From contig NZ_VTWS01000002.1 in assembly GCF_008727875.1 (NCBI RefSeq), positions 124,001-188,000 on the forward strand: a DNA stretch of 64,000 nt, given 5' to 3'. Every line of letters starts with the position of its first letter. The first letter of the stretch is position 1. This document shows positions 34,771 to 42,958 of the stretch, piece by piece. The notes beneath the pieces are model-generated. The model worked only from the letters and a program-made list of their open reading frames with translations. It ran no database searches and was not told the origin of the DNA. Position numbers and translations under genes: made by a program. The stretch comes from Larkinella humicola (lineage in GTDB: Bacteria; Bacteroidota; Bacteroidia; Cytophagales; Spirosomataceae).

Positions 34771-36051
34771 TTACCGCGTAAACATTCCTACCCGGCGGGA
34801 ATCCAGTTTCAGGAAAATAAACAGCAGAATCGAAAACGACCAGAGTGACGAACCGCCGTAACTGAAAAACGGCAGCGGAATGCCGATGACCGGCATCAGG
34901 CCAATTGTCATCCCGATGTTGATCATCAGGTGAAAAAAGAGAATACCGGCCACCGAATACCCATACACCCGGGCGAAACGCGTTCGTTGTTTTTCGGCCA
35001 GGATTACAATCCGGCACAATAGAAAAACAAACATACTTAAAACAACTGCACTGCCGATAAAGCCGTGTTCCTCGCCAATGGTGCAGAAAATAAAATCCGT
35101 ACTCTGTGCGGGTACAAAGTCCAGTTTGGTTTGGGTTCCTTCCAGAAACCCTTTTCCCTGTAATCGGCCGGAACCAATGGCGATCTTGGCCTGCGTCACG
35201 TTCCAGCCCACGCCCAGCGGATCGGCCGCCGGGTTAACCAATACTTTGATCCGGTTTTGCTGGTGTTTTTGCAATACACTGTTCACAAAGAAATCGACAC
35301 CGGCCACAATCGCAATCATCGATACCGCCGTGATGCCGATGACCATCACATTCTGAACCGAACGCTGGTAGCGGGGAGTCAGGAAAAAAACCAGCAAACC
35401 GAGGGCCAGAATGCTCCCAAACAAAATGAGTTTCGGTACGATCAGCGTCAGAATAAACAGGGCCACGATCACAATGGCGATCAGCGGGTAAAATCCCGGC
35501 AGCCCTTCCCGGTAGAGCATGATGATGAAGGAGGCAAACACCAGCATCGAGCCGGTTTCGTTCGACGCAATGATGAGCAAGGCCGGCAAGGCAATGATGC
35601 CTGCACACGAGAGCTGGTCTTTCAGTTTGGTCAGGTTGACGTTTGGATAGTCGATATATCGCGCCAGGGCCAACGCCGTGCCCAGTTTGGAAAACTCGGC
35701 GGGCTGAATGGAAAAAGCCCCCAGTTTAAACCACGACCGCGAACCGTTGACATTGGATCCCGCTACCAACACCAGTAACAACAACAGGATCGTAATGCCG
35801 TAGATGACAAAAGCAAACGTATCCCAAAACCGGTAGTTGATCACCAGAATGGCAATAATGAGCAATACCGTTGTGCCAATCCACATCAATTGTTTCCCCG
35901 CTTCCGTGGACATATCGAACAGGTTCGTCTGGGTTTCGGGGCTGTAGACAGCCGCATACACGTTCAGCCAGCCCATCAACACACAGGCGATGTACAGCAT
36001 GAGTGTTACCCAATCGATGTTTTGCGTAATTTGTGGTTCTCTCGAAACCAA
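34771..36051 (-). CDS. rodA: Rod-shape peptidoglycan glycosyltransferase RodA
   Basis: This is a SEDS-family polymerase that makes glycan strands for cell elongation with PBP2. It has 426 residues and about ten membrane helices. The N-terminal NIDWVTLMLYIACVLMGWLNVYAAVY is typical of Bacteroidetes RodA, and the conserved C-terminal block MPVIGIPLPFFSYGGSSLW contains the SEDS signature. No ATG precedes NIDW, and the likely start is TTG at 36051. The reading frame is the same as that of mrdA and is separated from it only by the mrdA TAA and 15 codons, so translation may be coupled to the upstream gene. Confidence 0.94.
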   Translation of the reverse strand: MVSREPQITQNIDWVTLMLYIACVLMGWLNVYAAVYSPETQTNLFDMSTEAGKQLMWIGTTVLLIIAILVINYRFWDTFAFVIYGITILLLLLVLVAGSNVNGSRSWFKLGAFSIQPAEFSKLGTALALARYIDYPNVNLTKLKDQLSCAGIIALPALLIIASNETGSMLVFASFIIMLYREGLPGFYPLIAIVIVALFILTLIVPKLILFGSILALGLLVFFLTPRYQRSVQNVMVIGITAVSMIAIVAGVDFFVNSVLQKHQQNRIKVLVNPAADPLGVGWNVTQAKIAIGSGRLQGKGFLEGTQTKLDFVPAQSTDFIFCTIGEEHGFIGSAVVLSMFVFLLCRIVILAEKQRTRFARVYGYSVAGILFFHLMINIGMTIGLMPVIGIPLPFFSYGGSSLWSFSILLFIFLKLDSRRVGMFTR

Positions 36052-36096
36052 AGGAATGATGACCGGGTCGCCGGTCTGCTTATAGACGATGAATAC

Positions 36097-38073
36097 TTAA
36101 TTTCCGTTGGTTGTCACCGGCCGGGAAGCCAGCGATTGGGTTTCCGGCTGGGCAGGTGCCACCGGTCGGGCAGGAACCGTTTTCACGATCAATGGTTTGG
36201 CCGTACTGTCTTTCGGCGGTTCGACAAACTTTTTGGGTGCCGGTTTTTTGGGTGGCGTAATCGCAGGAAGGTAATTGGATTCCTTCACTTTCTTGTCCAG
36301 CGCGTGGTTATCAACGCGCCGTTTGATGTATTTTTCGATCACGAGCGAAGCCACCGACGCTGCAGCTATCCCGCCCCAACCCGCGTTTTCGACAAAAACC
36401 GCAATGGCAATTTTGGGATTTTCGCGGGGCGCAAAGGCGACAAAGATGGAATGGTCTTTGCCTTTCTTGTTTTGGGAAGTACCGGTTTTTCCACATATCG
36501 TAATGCCTGGAATAACGGCCGCCATCGTGGTTGTTCCGTGTTCGACCGCCCCCTGCATGCCTTCTGCCACCACCTCAAAATGCTGGGGATCAATTCCAAC
36601 CTCGTGTTTTTCCAAGTATTTCGAATCGATGCCTTTGCCCGGTTCGCCAATTCCGCTCACGATGTGGGGCGTGTAAAACCAGCCCCGGTTGGCAATGATC
36701 GCGGCTACGTTAGCCATTTTCAACGGGCTGATCAACAACTCACCTTCGCCAATGCTGAGGGAATATACTGTCGAAAATTTCCAGTGTTTTTCACCGTAAA
36801 GTTTGTCATACAAATCAGCATCGGGCAAGCTTCCCTTCAACTCACTCGGCAAATCGATGCCGAGTCGGCTCCCGATCCCAAACTTCGAGACCATATCGTG
36901 CCAATGGTGCAAGCCCATCGCCGACGCTTTGAAGGTATTGCGCTCGGCGTTGTTGTAGAGCAGCCGTCGGAAAACGTGGTAGAAGTAGGGATTGCAGGAA
37001 TATTGAACGGCCCCGGAAAGATTCAACCGACCGGACCGGTTGCAGTGGCACTTCATCGGCGAACCCGCGTGGCTGAAAATCGAACCAGGCGACACCGCGC
37101 CATCCTGCAGAGCCACCAGCGCCTGAATCAGTTTAAACGTCGATCCGGGCCGGTAGCTCGCCATAACCGGGCGATTGATCAGCGGTTTGTACGGATTTTT
37201 TGCCAGCTTGGAATAACTCTTGGAGAAAAACCGGCTCGACAAGGCATTGGGGTCGTAGGTTGGGGCCGACACCATGCACAATACCTGGCCGGTCGATGGT
37301 TCGATGGCGACAACACTGCCCACTTTGTTCTGCATCAGCGTATCGGCATACTGCTGAATTTCGACATCGATCCCGGTATGCAAGTTTTTGCCCGCAATGG
37401 CCAGCGAGTCGAACGCGCCGTTTTTCCAGGAGCCTTTCACCACACCGTGGACGTTCTGCATCACGAATTTGATGCCCCGCTGCCCCCGCAAAATGGATTC
37501 GTACTGTTCTTCCAGGCCGCTGCGGCCGATGTAATCCCCCTGGCGGTAATACGGCGTTTCCTGTTCGTCAAGCTGTTTGCGGCTGACCTCACTGACGTAG
37601 CCCAGCGCATTCGCCATGGTGTGTGCCGGATACGTCCGCATCGAACTCGTAACGTGCTCGAAACCCCGGTAATCGACCAGCGCATCCTGAATCCGGGCAA
37701 AATCTTCTTTCGACAACTGCCGCAAAAACAACGACGGTTTTCGGTAGGAATGTGCCTTGGCAACCGCCATAATGCTGTCAAATTCGGTGCGCTCCAGGCT
37801 CAGCAGATGACAGAAGGCTGCGGTATCCGGAATTTGCACTTTTTGGGGTGTAACGTAGAGGTCGTACACCGGGGTGTTGTAGACCATGAATTTCCCGTTC
37901 CGGTCATAAATCTGACCGCGATACGGGATCTCGATGACCCGCTTTATGGAGTTACTCGACGATTCCAGTGAATAACTGTCATCCAGAATTTGCAGATAAA
38001 ACAAACGCGACAGATAGACCAGCCCAACCAGACAGAAAACGCCGATGACAATGAATTTCCTGTTCTCAATCAT
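36097..38073 (-). CDS. mrdA: Penicillin-binding protein 2 (elongasome transpeptidase)
   Basis: This is a class B PBP of 658 residues that cross-links peptidoglycan with RodA. One N-terminal membrane helix spans about 7-29. The pedestal domain begins RGQIYDRNGKFMVYN. Transpeptidase motifs are Ser311-Thr-Phe-Lys314 (SxxK, nucleophile), Ser360-Cys-Asn362 (SxN) and Lys529-Thr-Gly531 (KTGTSQ). The C-terminus has a Pro/Lys-rich tail of about 50 residues (PAITPPKKPAPKKFVEPPKDS) that is probably disordered. It is the upstream member of mrdA-rodA. Confidence 0.95.
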   Translation of the reverse strand: MIENRKFIVIGVFCLVGLVYLSRLFYLQILDDSYSLESSSNSIKRVIEIPYRGQIYDRNGKFMVYNTPVYDLYVTPQKVQIPDTAAFCHLLSLERTEFDSIMAVAKAHSYRKPSLFLRQLSKEDFARIQDALVDYRGFEHVTSSMRTYPAHTMANALGYVSEVSRKQLDEQETPYYRQGDYIGRSGLEEQYESILRGQRGIKFVMQNVHGVVKGSWKNGAFDSLAIAGKNLHTGIDVEIQQYADTLMQNKVGSVVAIEPSTGQVLCMVSAPTYDPNALSSRFFSKSYSKLAKNPYKPLINRPVMASYRPGSTFKLIQALVALQDGAVSPGSIFSHAGSPMKCHCNRSGRLNLSGAVQYSCNPYFYHVFRRLLYNNAERNTFKASAMGLHHWHDMVSKFGIGSRLGIDLPSELKGSLPDADLYDKLYGEKHWKFSTVYSLSIGEGELLISPLKMANVAAIIANRGWFYTPHIVSGIGEPGKGIDSKYLEKHEVGIDPQHFEVVAEGMQGAVEHGTTTMAAVIPGITICGKTGTSQNKKGKDHSIFVAFAPRENPKIAIAVFVENAGWGGIAAASVASLVIEKYIKRRVDNHALDKKVKESNYLPAITPPKKPAPKKFVEPPKDSTAKPLIVKTVPARPVAPAQPETQSLASRPVTTNGN

Positions 38074-38123
38074 ACCCTTATAACCCAGAAATCCTCACTA
38101 CACATTTCATTCCAACTTCAGTA

Positions 38124-38131
38124 CAAATATA
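38124..38131 (-). promoter_or_regulatory. Putative -7 promoter box for mrdA-rodA
   Basis: The minus strand reads TATATTTG here, an exact TAnnTTTG match, 50 bases before the mrdA ATG. No TTG was found at the -33 distance. Confidence 0.43.
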
Positions 38132-38216
38132 GCGAGATAAGGATTAGGAGTTAGAAATTATGCGTGAAGAATTATGCGTTGAACCGGTGTTATGAATTGG
38201 CATGGTCTTCTTCCAC

Positions 38217-38394
38217 AAAGCCTGAAAGGCTGGCCTATGGCTAACCCCGGGTGCAACCCGGGGATCGGAGCCTGGCTTGGCCAGACCTACCGGATGATCT
38301 GACTGCCCCGGGGATCGGAGCCCTGACTTGTCCGGATGATCCGGCTGCCCCGGGTTGCACCCGGGGTTATCCATAGGCCAGCCCTTCGGGCTTT
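38217..38394. repeat. Large GC-rich palindromic repeat with internal tandem unit
   Basis: The outer arms 38217-38263 and 38348-38394 match at 44 of 47 positions and are GC-rich, with an inner self-complementary block (cccgggtgcaacccggg). Between the arms are two diverged tandem copies of a unit of about 45 bases beginning ggggatcggagcc. It fills half of the 360-base gap between mrdA and the SMP-30 gene. Its layered structure is REP-like and differs from the AT-rich inverted repeats elsewhere in the window. The rest of the gap shows no gene. Confidence 0.85.
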
Positions 38395-38433
38395 GCGGGA
38401 GAAACTCAAAAGTATTCCATACAGATGACGGTT

Positions 38434-39462
38434 TTAGAGGCCTTTGGTCAGGGTTTTGATCCGGATGAGGTACATGTCGGCGGTAATGTAGAGCGTCGAA
38501 CCGTCGTTGCCGAAGGCGCAGTTGGCCGTGGCGACGCCGGTCCGAATCCGGCCCAGCAGCTTGCCGGGACCGTCGGCCCGCTCGGGCGCAACGACGAGGA
38601 TGCCGCCCGGCCCGCTCGACCATACATTGCCGGCTTTATCGACTTTAAGACCGTCGGGCAAACCCGGCAGTTTTTGTTTTATTCCTTCACTGGCATCGTA
38701 AAAAATCCGCCCTTTGCCCACCATTCCGTCGGCCTGAACGGGATAGGCCATGATATACGGTTTTTCCGGATCCGACTGGGCAATGTACATCGTTTTTTCG
38801 TCGGGCGAAAAGGCAATTCCGTTCGGGCGGGTGAGGTCGCTGATGAGCAAGGTCACTTTGCCGTCGGGTTCCACCCGGTAGACGCCGAAAACGTCCAGTT
38901 CCCGCGCTTTGGTATCTTTTTCCCGGTTCGGCAAACCGTAGGGAGGGTCGGTAAAATAAACACTGCCGTTCGAATGCGGAGCCACATCATTGGGGCTGTT
39001 GAAGCGTTTGCCCTTGTAATGGTCCGCCAGCGTTTTCTTGCCGCCCGACGCGCCCCCCAGCACCAGCGCCGAGACGCGCCGGTCGCCGTGTTCTGCCGAA
39101 ATCAGCCTTCCCTTGCCGTCCAGCGCCAGACCGTTGCTACCGGGTTCGTCGCTGTAGTGGCCAACGCCGGTGTAGCCCGACGGTTTGATATACGGCACAC
39201 AACCGTCTTTCTCCGTCCATTTGTAAACCGTATTTTGCGGCACATCCGAGAACAGCAGATAACCGCCCTCCTCCCTGACCCAGACCGGCCCTTCGGACCA
39301 GACGAAACCGGAAGCCAGCACTTCCATTGGGGCGTCTTTCGCAATCAGCGCATCCAGTTTGGGGTCGAGCCGCTCGATGGAACCGATGGTGGGATAAGGC
39401 GTCTGGGCGAAAGCGACACCGGCAAGCCCGGTCAGCAGGACCGACAACATACTTCGTTTCAT
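38434..39462 (-). CDS. SMP-30/gluconolactonase-family secreted protein
   Basis: This 342-residue beta-propeller protein starts at 39462, where MKRSMLSVLLTGLAGVAFAQ gives a signal peptide. Family blocks are FVWSEGPVWVREEGGYLLFSDVP (metal-binding Glu), GSNGLALDGKGRLISAEHGDRRVS, RFNSPNDVAPHSNGSVYFTDPPYG (Asn and Asp ligands) and RPNGIAFSPDEKTMYIAQSD. These residues match sugar lactonases, so hydrolysis of a sugar lactone in the periplasm is likely; the lactone is not known. It is transcribed alone downstream of the GAF kinase/LytTR pair. Confidence 0.92.
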   Translation of the reverse strand: MKRSMLSVLLTGLAGVAFAQTPYPTIGSIERLDPKLDALIAKDAPMEVLASGFVWSEGPVWVREEGGYLLFSDVPQNTVYKWTEKDGCVPYIKPSGYTGVGHYSDEPGSNGLALDGKGRLISAEHGDRRVSALVLGGASGGKKTLADHYKGKRFNSPNDVAPHSNGSVYFTDPPYGLPNREKDTKARELDVFGVYRVEPDGKVTLLISDLTRPNGIAFSPDEKTMYIAQSDPEKPYIMAYPVQADGMVGKGRIFYDASEGIKQKLPGLPDGLKVDKAGNVWSSGPGGILVVAPERADGPGKLLGRIRTGVATANCAFGNDGSTLYITADMYLIRIKTLTKGL

Positions 39463-39499
39463 GATTTTCGGTAAGGCGTTAGGATTCAGGAGCAAATTA

Positions 39500-39507
39500 C
39501 AAAAATA
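39500..39507 (-). promoter_or_regulatory. Putative -7 promoter box of the SMP-30 gene
   Basis: The minus strand reads TATTTTTG here, an exact TAnnTTTG match, 38 bases before the ATG at 39462. No -33 TTG was seen. Confidence 0.42.
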
Positions 39508-39603
39508 TCCGGTTTCGGCCAGACGACGTCTGTAGGCCATCCGAAACCGGAATAAACGCTGTAGCCCGTATTTCAACGGGGCGACGTAAACCGAAAACCG
39601 TCT

Positions 39604-40344
39604 TTAAATCTTTTCCAGCAAGTTCAGAAACTCCTGTTTCTTGTTCCGCGACACCGGGATGTTCTTGTTGTTTTCCATGATCACCTCGCCCCCATCGCCC
39701 CGGATGTAACGCTGAACGTAACGCAGGTTGATGAGGTAGCCGTGGTGTACGCGGCAGAAACCCTTGGTTTCCAGCACATCCTCCACTTCTTTCAACGTCT
39801 TGGAAATCAGAACGATTTTGCCATTGGTCAGGAAAAACCGGGTGTAACCACCGTCTGATTCGCAGTAGTAAATCTCCTCACTGTTGATGATTTGCAGCCC
39901 TTCGAGGGTGGGCAACGCGATGCGGTCACCGGTTTTCTGGCGGTGGAGGTAGTCGACAAAACTCTCGACTTTGGCCGGGGTTCGGGTCAGCCGCTCCTGC
40001 TGGGCCTTCTGAACGGCCTTCACCAGTTCATCTTTATCGATGGGCTTCAGGATGTAATCCAGCGCGTTGTGCCGGATGGCCTTGATGGCGTATTCGTTGT
40101 AGGCCGTTGTAAAAATAACGTCGAACGCATTGAAACGGCAGGCTTCGAGCATGTCGAATCCGCTCATGCCGGGCATTTCGATGTCCAGAAAAACCAGATC
40201 CGGGTGGTGCATTTCAACGGCCTGATAGCCTTCGGTTCCATCCACGCAGGACGCCAGCAGTTGTACTTGCGGGCAAAACCGCTGGAGCAACAGGGCAAGT
40301 ACATCCCGGCAATGTTTTTCGTCATCGACAATAATGGCTGTCAT
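39604..40344 (-). CDS. LytTR-family response regulator
   Basis: This is a 246-residue regulator. The receiver domain covers 1-120 with acidic Asp7-Asp8, phospho-acceptor Asp54 in VFLDIEMPGMSG and Lys in YILKPIDKDE. A LytTR DNA-binding domain covers about 140-243 (EEIYYCESDGGYTRFFLTNGK; CRVHHGYLINLRYVQRYIRGDGGEVIMENNKNIPVSRNKKQEFLNLL). It begins only two bases after the stop of the GAF-domain kinase, so the pair is translationally close and surely cognate. Confidence 0.96.
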   Translation of the reverse strand: MTAIIVDDEKHCRDVLALLLQRFCPQVQLLASCVDGTEGYQAVEMHHPDLVFLDIEMPGMSGFDMLEACRFNAFDVIFTTAYNEYAIKAIRHNALDYILKPIDKDELVKAVQKAQQERLTRTPAKVESFVDYLHRQKTGDRIALPTLEGLQIINSEEIYYCESDGGYTRFFLTNGKIVLISKTLKEVEDVLETKGFCRVHHGYLINLRYVQRYIRGDGGEVIMENNKNIPVSRNKKQEFLNLLEKI

Positions 40345-40346
40345 GG

Positions 40347-41582
40347 TTATTTGAGTTTCATGGTAAACGTAACGCAGGTTCCGGCCGACGCCCCTGCCGA
40401 ATCGACCAGGTCGGCCACATCGATCCGGGCATCGACGCCGTAAATTTCATTGACAATCTGCAACCGTTCTTCCGCAATCCGGCTGCCGTGAGCCTTGTGG
40501 GCCATCAACCCGTTGACCTGCGACCGTTGCGACGCTTCGCGGCCAATGCCGTTGTCGGCGATGCAGATCACCAGAAAACCGGCTACCTGCTGGCAATCGA
40601 TCTGCAAAAACGGTTTTTCGGTTTTCTGCTGCAACAACCCGTGCCGGATCGCATTTTCGACATACGGCTGCAACAGCAAAGGCGGTACATGAACAGTGTC
40701 CTGGCTAATGGCGGGATTGATCACCAGCGAAAAGTCAAAGGTATTGTCACTCCGCAATTGTTCCAGTTCGATATACGTCTGCAACGCCCTCAATTCACTG
40801 CGCAACGACACCCACTCGGTTTGGGTGTTGTCGATCATCTGCCGCATCAGCCTCGAAAACTTGGTCAGATACAGCGAGGCTTCGTCCACCTCGTTTTGCA
40901 GAATAAATTTATTGATGGCGTTCAGGCTGTTGAACACAAAGTGCGGATTCATCTGCATCCGCAGGGCCAGCAGCTTGGTTTCCGCAATCCGTTTGTTGTT
41001 TTCCAGCAATTGCCGCTCGGTTTGCTGGTAGGCCTGTTCGATCTGCACACGCCGAATTTTCTGGGCACACAGCCGGGCAATGCTCGTCAGAATGTGCAGA
41101 TGCCGGGGCTGAAAAAAGTTCTTTTCGGGATGTTCGGCGTCGATGACACCGATCACTTTTCCTTCCAGCAGAATGGGTACGGTAATTTCGGAATACCGCA
41201 CGTCGTCGTCCCGGATGTAGCGGGGGTCGTGCGAGGTGTCGCCGATGATTTCGGCTTTTCCCGTCAGCACCACCGAACCCACGATTCCTTGCCCGATGGG
41301 TATTTCAATGGGCTGGAGGATTTCGTACGACCGGGGATTTTTGGGTCCGTGGGCAGCTTTCTGCACCAGCACGTTCCGTTTCTCATCCAGCAGATAAACC
41401 ACGCAGTCGACGAAGTTAAGCCGGGCGATGCAGTTTTTCGCAACGTCCCACAGCACCTCCTCGACGGTCGTTTGATCAATGAGTGAAATCGCAAAAAAAT
41501 TGATGGCCCGTTCCGTTTCGAGCTCTTCTTCTAACGTCTTTCTATCGTGATCCGCCGTTTTATGTTTCTCATGTTTTGACAC
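40347..41582 (-). CDS. GAF-domain sensor histidine kinase (His_kinase family)
   Basis: This is a soluble kinase of about 411 residues. A short coiled coil leads to a GAF domain (about 40-170: FVDCVVYLLDEKRNVLVQKAAHGPK; IPIGQGIVGSVVLTGKAEIIGDTSHDPRY), then the His_kinase core with His214 in MNPHFVFNSLNAINKF and an N box VENAIRHGL near 312. The open frame runs to a TTG at 41744 that lies in the T tract of a terminator, so the GTG at 41582 (VSKHEKHKTADHD) is the better start. With no membrane segment it should sense a cytoplasmic small molecule or redox signal. Confidence 0.93.
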   Translation of the reverse strand: MSKHEKHKTADHDRKTLEEELETERAINFFAISLIDQTTVEEVLWDVAKNCIARLNFVDCVVYLLDEKRNVLVQKAAHGPKNPRSYEILQPIEIPIGQGIVGSVVLTGKAEIIGDTSHDPRYIRDDDVRYSEITVPILLEGKVIGVIDAEHPEKNFFQPRHLHILTSIARLCAQKIRRVQIEQAYQQTERQLLENNKRIAETKLLALRMQMNPHFVFNSLNAINKFILQNEVDEASLYLTKFSRLMRQMIDNTQTEWVSLRSELRALQTYIELEQLRSDNTFDFSLVINPAISQDTVHVPPLLLQPYVENAIRHGLLQQKTEKPFLQIDCQQVAGFLVICIADNGIGREASQRSQVNGLMAHKAHGSRIAEERLQIVNEIYGVDARIDVADLVDSAGASAGTCVTFTMKLK

Positions 41583-41745
41583 ATTTAGTCTGGTTGATGT
41601 CCTTAAAGCTATAGTGAATTCGTTAATCGAAAGTAGAGTTAATTGCGCTCTTTTGAAAGAACGGATGAATAACTGGTCGTTTCCGGCCCATAACTTGTCG
41701 AAAAACTCCGGTAAGTCGTTCCCGGTTCTTATCCAGCGGCACAAA

Positions 41746-41773
41746 AAAACGCCCGGCCAGAGCCGGGCGTTTT
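41746..41773. terminator. Bidirectional rho-independent terminator
   Basis: A perfect 12-bp stem (aaaacgcccggc / gccgggcgtttt) has a 4-base loop, with A and T tracts at both ends. It stands upstream of the GAF kinase gene and 34 bases past the end of a possible small minus-strand gene at 41807. Confidence 0.9.
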
Positions 41774-41806
41774 AAACACTACTAAATACACACTACTTAT
41801 TATCAA

Positions 41807-41977
41807 TTACATAGATCCTCTTTTCGGATTTCGACCGGCCGTAAACGCATGGCTTGAATGGCCTTCCCAAAAGTAGCGGTGCTGCTCACCACCCACCAAC
41901 CAAAATGAACAACGGGGGCCTTCGAATTGACAGTTGCCGGTTTTGAATCGGTAAGTAGCCCGTCTTACCGGTTTCAT
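41807..41977 (-). CDS. Possible small protein upstream of the kinase terminator
   Basis: This frame of 56 codons from an ATG at 41977 ends GHSSHAFTAGRNPKRGSM. It is supported mainly by the strong terminator placed 34 bases after its stop codon, which needs a transcript from this side. It is basic and has no recognised family. The rest of the 591-base gap between the kinase and AraC genes (41583-42173) shows nothing else that can be called. Confidence 0.28.
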   Translation of the reverse strand: MKPVRRATYRFKTGNCQFEGPRCSFWLVGGEQHRYFWEGHSSHAFTAGRNPKRGSM

Positions 41978-42173
41978 TTGGCGGACAAACTGGCGTTCGG
42001 GCTGGGCAATACCCCGAAGTTCGTCCGAGACTGCTTGGCAAACGACTTCCCCGAACACAACTTCGATCCGGGAAATGCGTTGATTTTCCGGGCGACCTGC
42101 GTTTTTTTAGTATTTTTCGGTAGAATAACGAACGGTCATCCCTCCCCACTTACCCTGGCGACTTGACACGCCC

Positions 42174-42929
42174 ATGCCGACAATGACAGGAATTGACTAC
42201 CAGGAAATCAAACCGGATGCCCCGCTTTCTGATTTCATTGATAGCTTTTGGATGCTGTCCAATCATTCTGATCAGGAAAAACCGGTGATCATTGTGCCGG
42301 ATGGCCGAATTGACCTCTTTTTCTCTTTTCAGGAACCATATGAACTCACTCTGCTGGGACTGGGAAGCGAGCCTTCGCCCACGAGCCTGACTCCGGGAAG
42401 CCGCTTGTTTGCCGTTAGTTTCAAATTACTCGCTATTGACTACCTTTTTGATCGAAAATTTCCCACGCTGGTCGATTCCGCGTACCATTTACCGCCGGAT
42501 TATTTCGGCATTACAACCCGCGACTTCCAGGCCTTCGATCACTTTTGTGATGTTCTTAGCAACCATTTTATCAGTCAGCTACCCGCCACGATAGACCCCC
42601 GAAAGCAAAACCTCTTTGCGCTCTTGTATGCTTCTGGTGGCACAATTCCGATTCAGGCGATTTCTGACACCGTGAACTGGAGTAGCCGACAAATAAACCG
42701 GTATTTCAACCAGCGATTCGGCATCTCCCTCAAGGCGTACTGCACGATTCTGCGGTTCAGGGCTTCTTTCCGGCAACTCAAAGAAGGCAAGCTTTTTCCC
42801 GAACAGGACTTTACGGATCAGTCCCATTTTATTAAAAATGTCAGAAAGTTCGCCGGAGTGACACCACGGGAACTGAGCAAAAACGAAAACGACCGATTTA
42901 TACAATTTTCAACCCTGCCGAAGAAATAA
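42174..42929 (+). CDS. AraC-family transcriptional regulator
   Basis: This 251-residue regulator has an N-terminal region (EIKPDAPLSDFIDSFWMLSNH; IIVPDGRIDLFFSF; RLFAVSFKLLAIDYLF) matching the DUF6597 sensor domain common in Bacteroidetes AraC proteins. Two helix-turn-helix motifs lie at the C-terminus (PIQAISDTVNWSSRQINRYFNQRFGISLKAYCTILRFRASFRQL; FTDQSHFIKNVRKFAGVTPRELSK). A Met at residue 4 is an alternative start. It lies 29 bases upstream of the amidohydrolase gene on the same strand and may control it, though a promoter-like box separates them. Confidence 0.92.
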   Translation: MPTMTGIDYQEIKPDAPLSDFIDSFWMLSNHSDQEKPVIIVPDGRIDLFFSFQEPYELTLLGLGSEPSPTSLTPGSRLFAVSFKLLAIDYLFDRKFPTLVDSAYHLPPDYFGITTRDFQAFDHFCDVLSNHFISQLPATIDPRKQNLFALLYASGGTIPIQAISDTVNWSSRQINRYFNQRFGISLKAYCTILRFRASFRQLKEGKLFPEQDFTDQSHFIKNVRKFAGVTPRELSKNENDRFIQFSTLPKK

Positions 42930-42934
42930 TTTTG
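42907..42934 (+). promoter_or_regulatory. Putative promoter of the amidohydrolase gene
   Basis: TAATTTTG at 42927-42934 matches TAnnTTTG exactly; a weak TTTC lies 16 bases upstream at 42907-42910. It overlaps the AraC stop codon and is 25 bases before the amidohydrolase ATG. Confidence 0.5.
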
Positions 42935-42958
42935 CATCATTAATTTAACAATAACAAA

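Noticed and set aside
38217-38394. Insertion sequence
   Set aside because: It has no transposase frame and no target-site duplication. It is a palindromic repeat only.
41583-41744. Upstream extension of the GAF kinase to a TTG
   Set aside because: The TTG lies in the T tract of a strong terminator and the extra residues are not conserved-looking.
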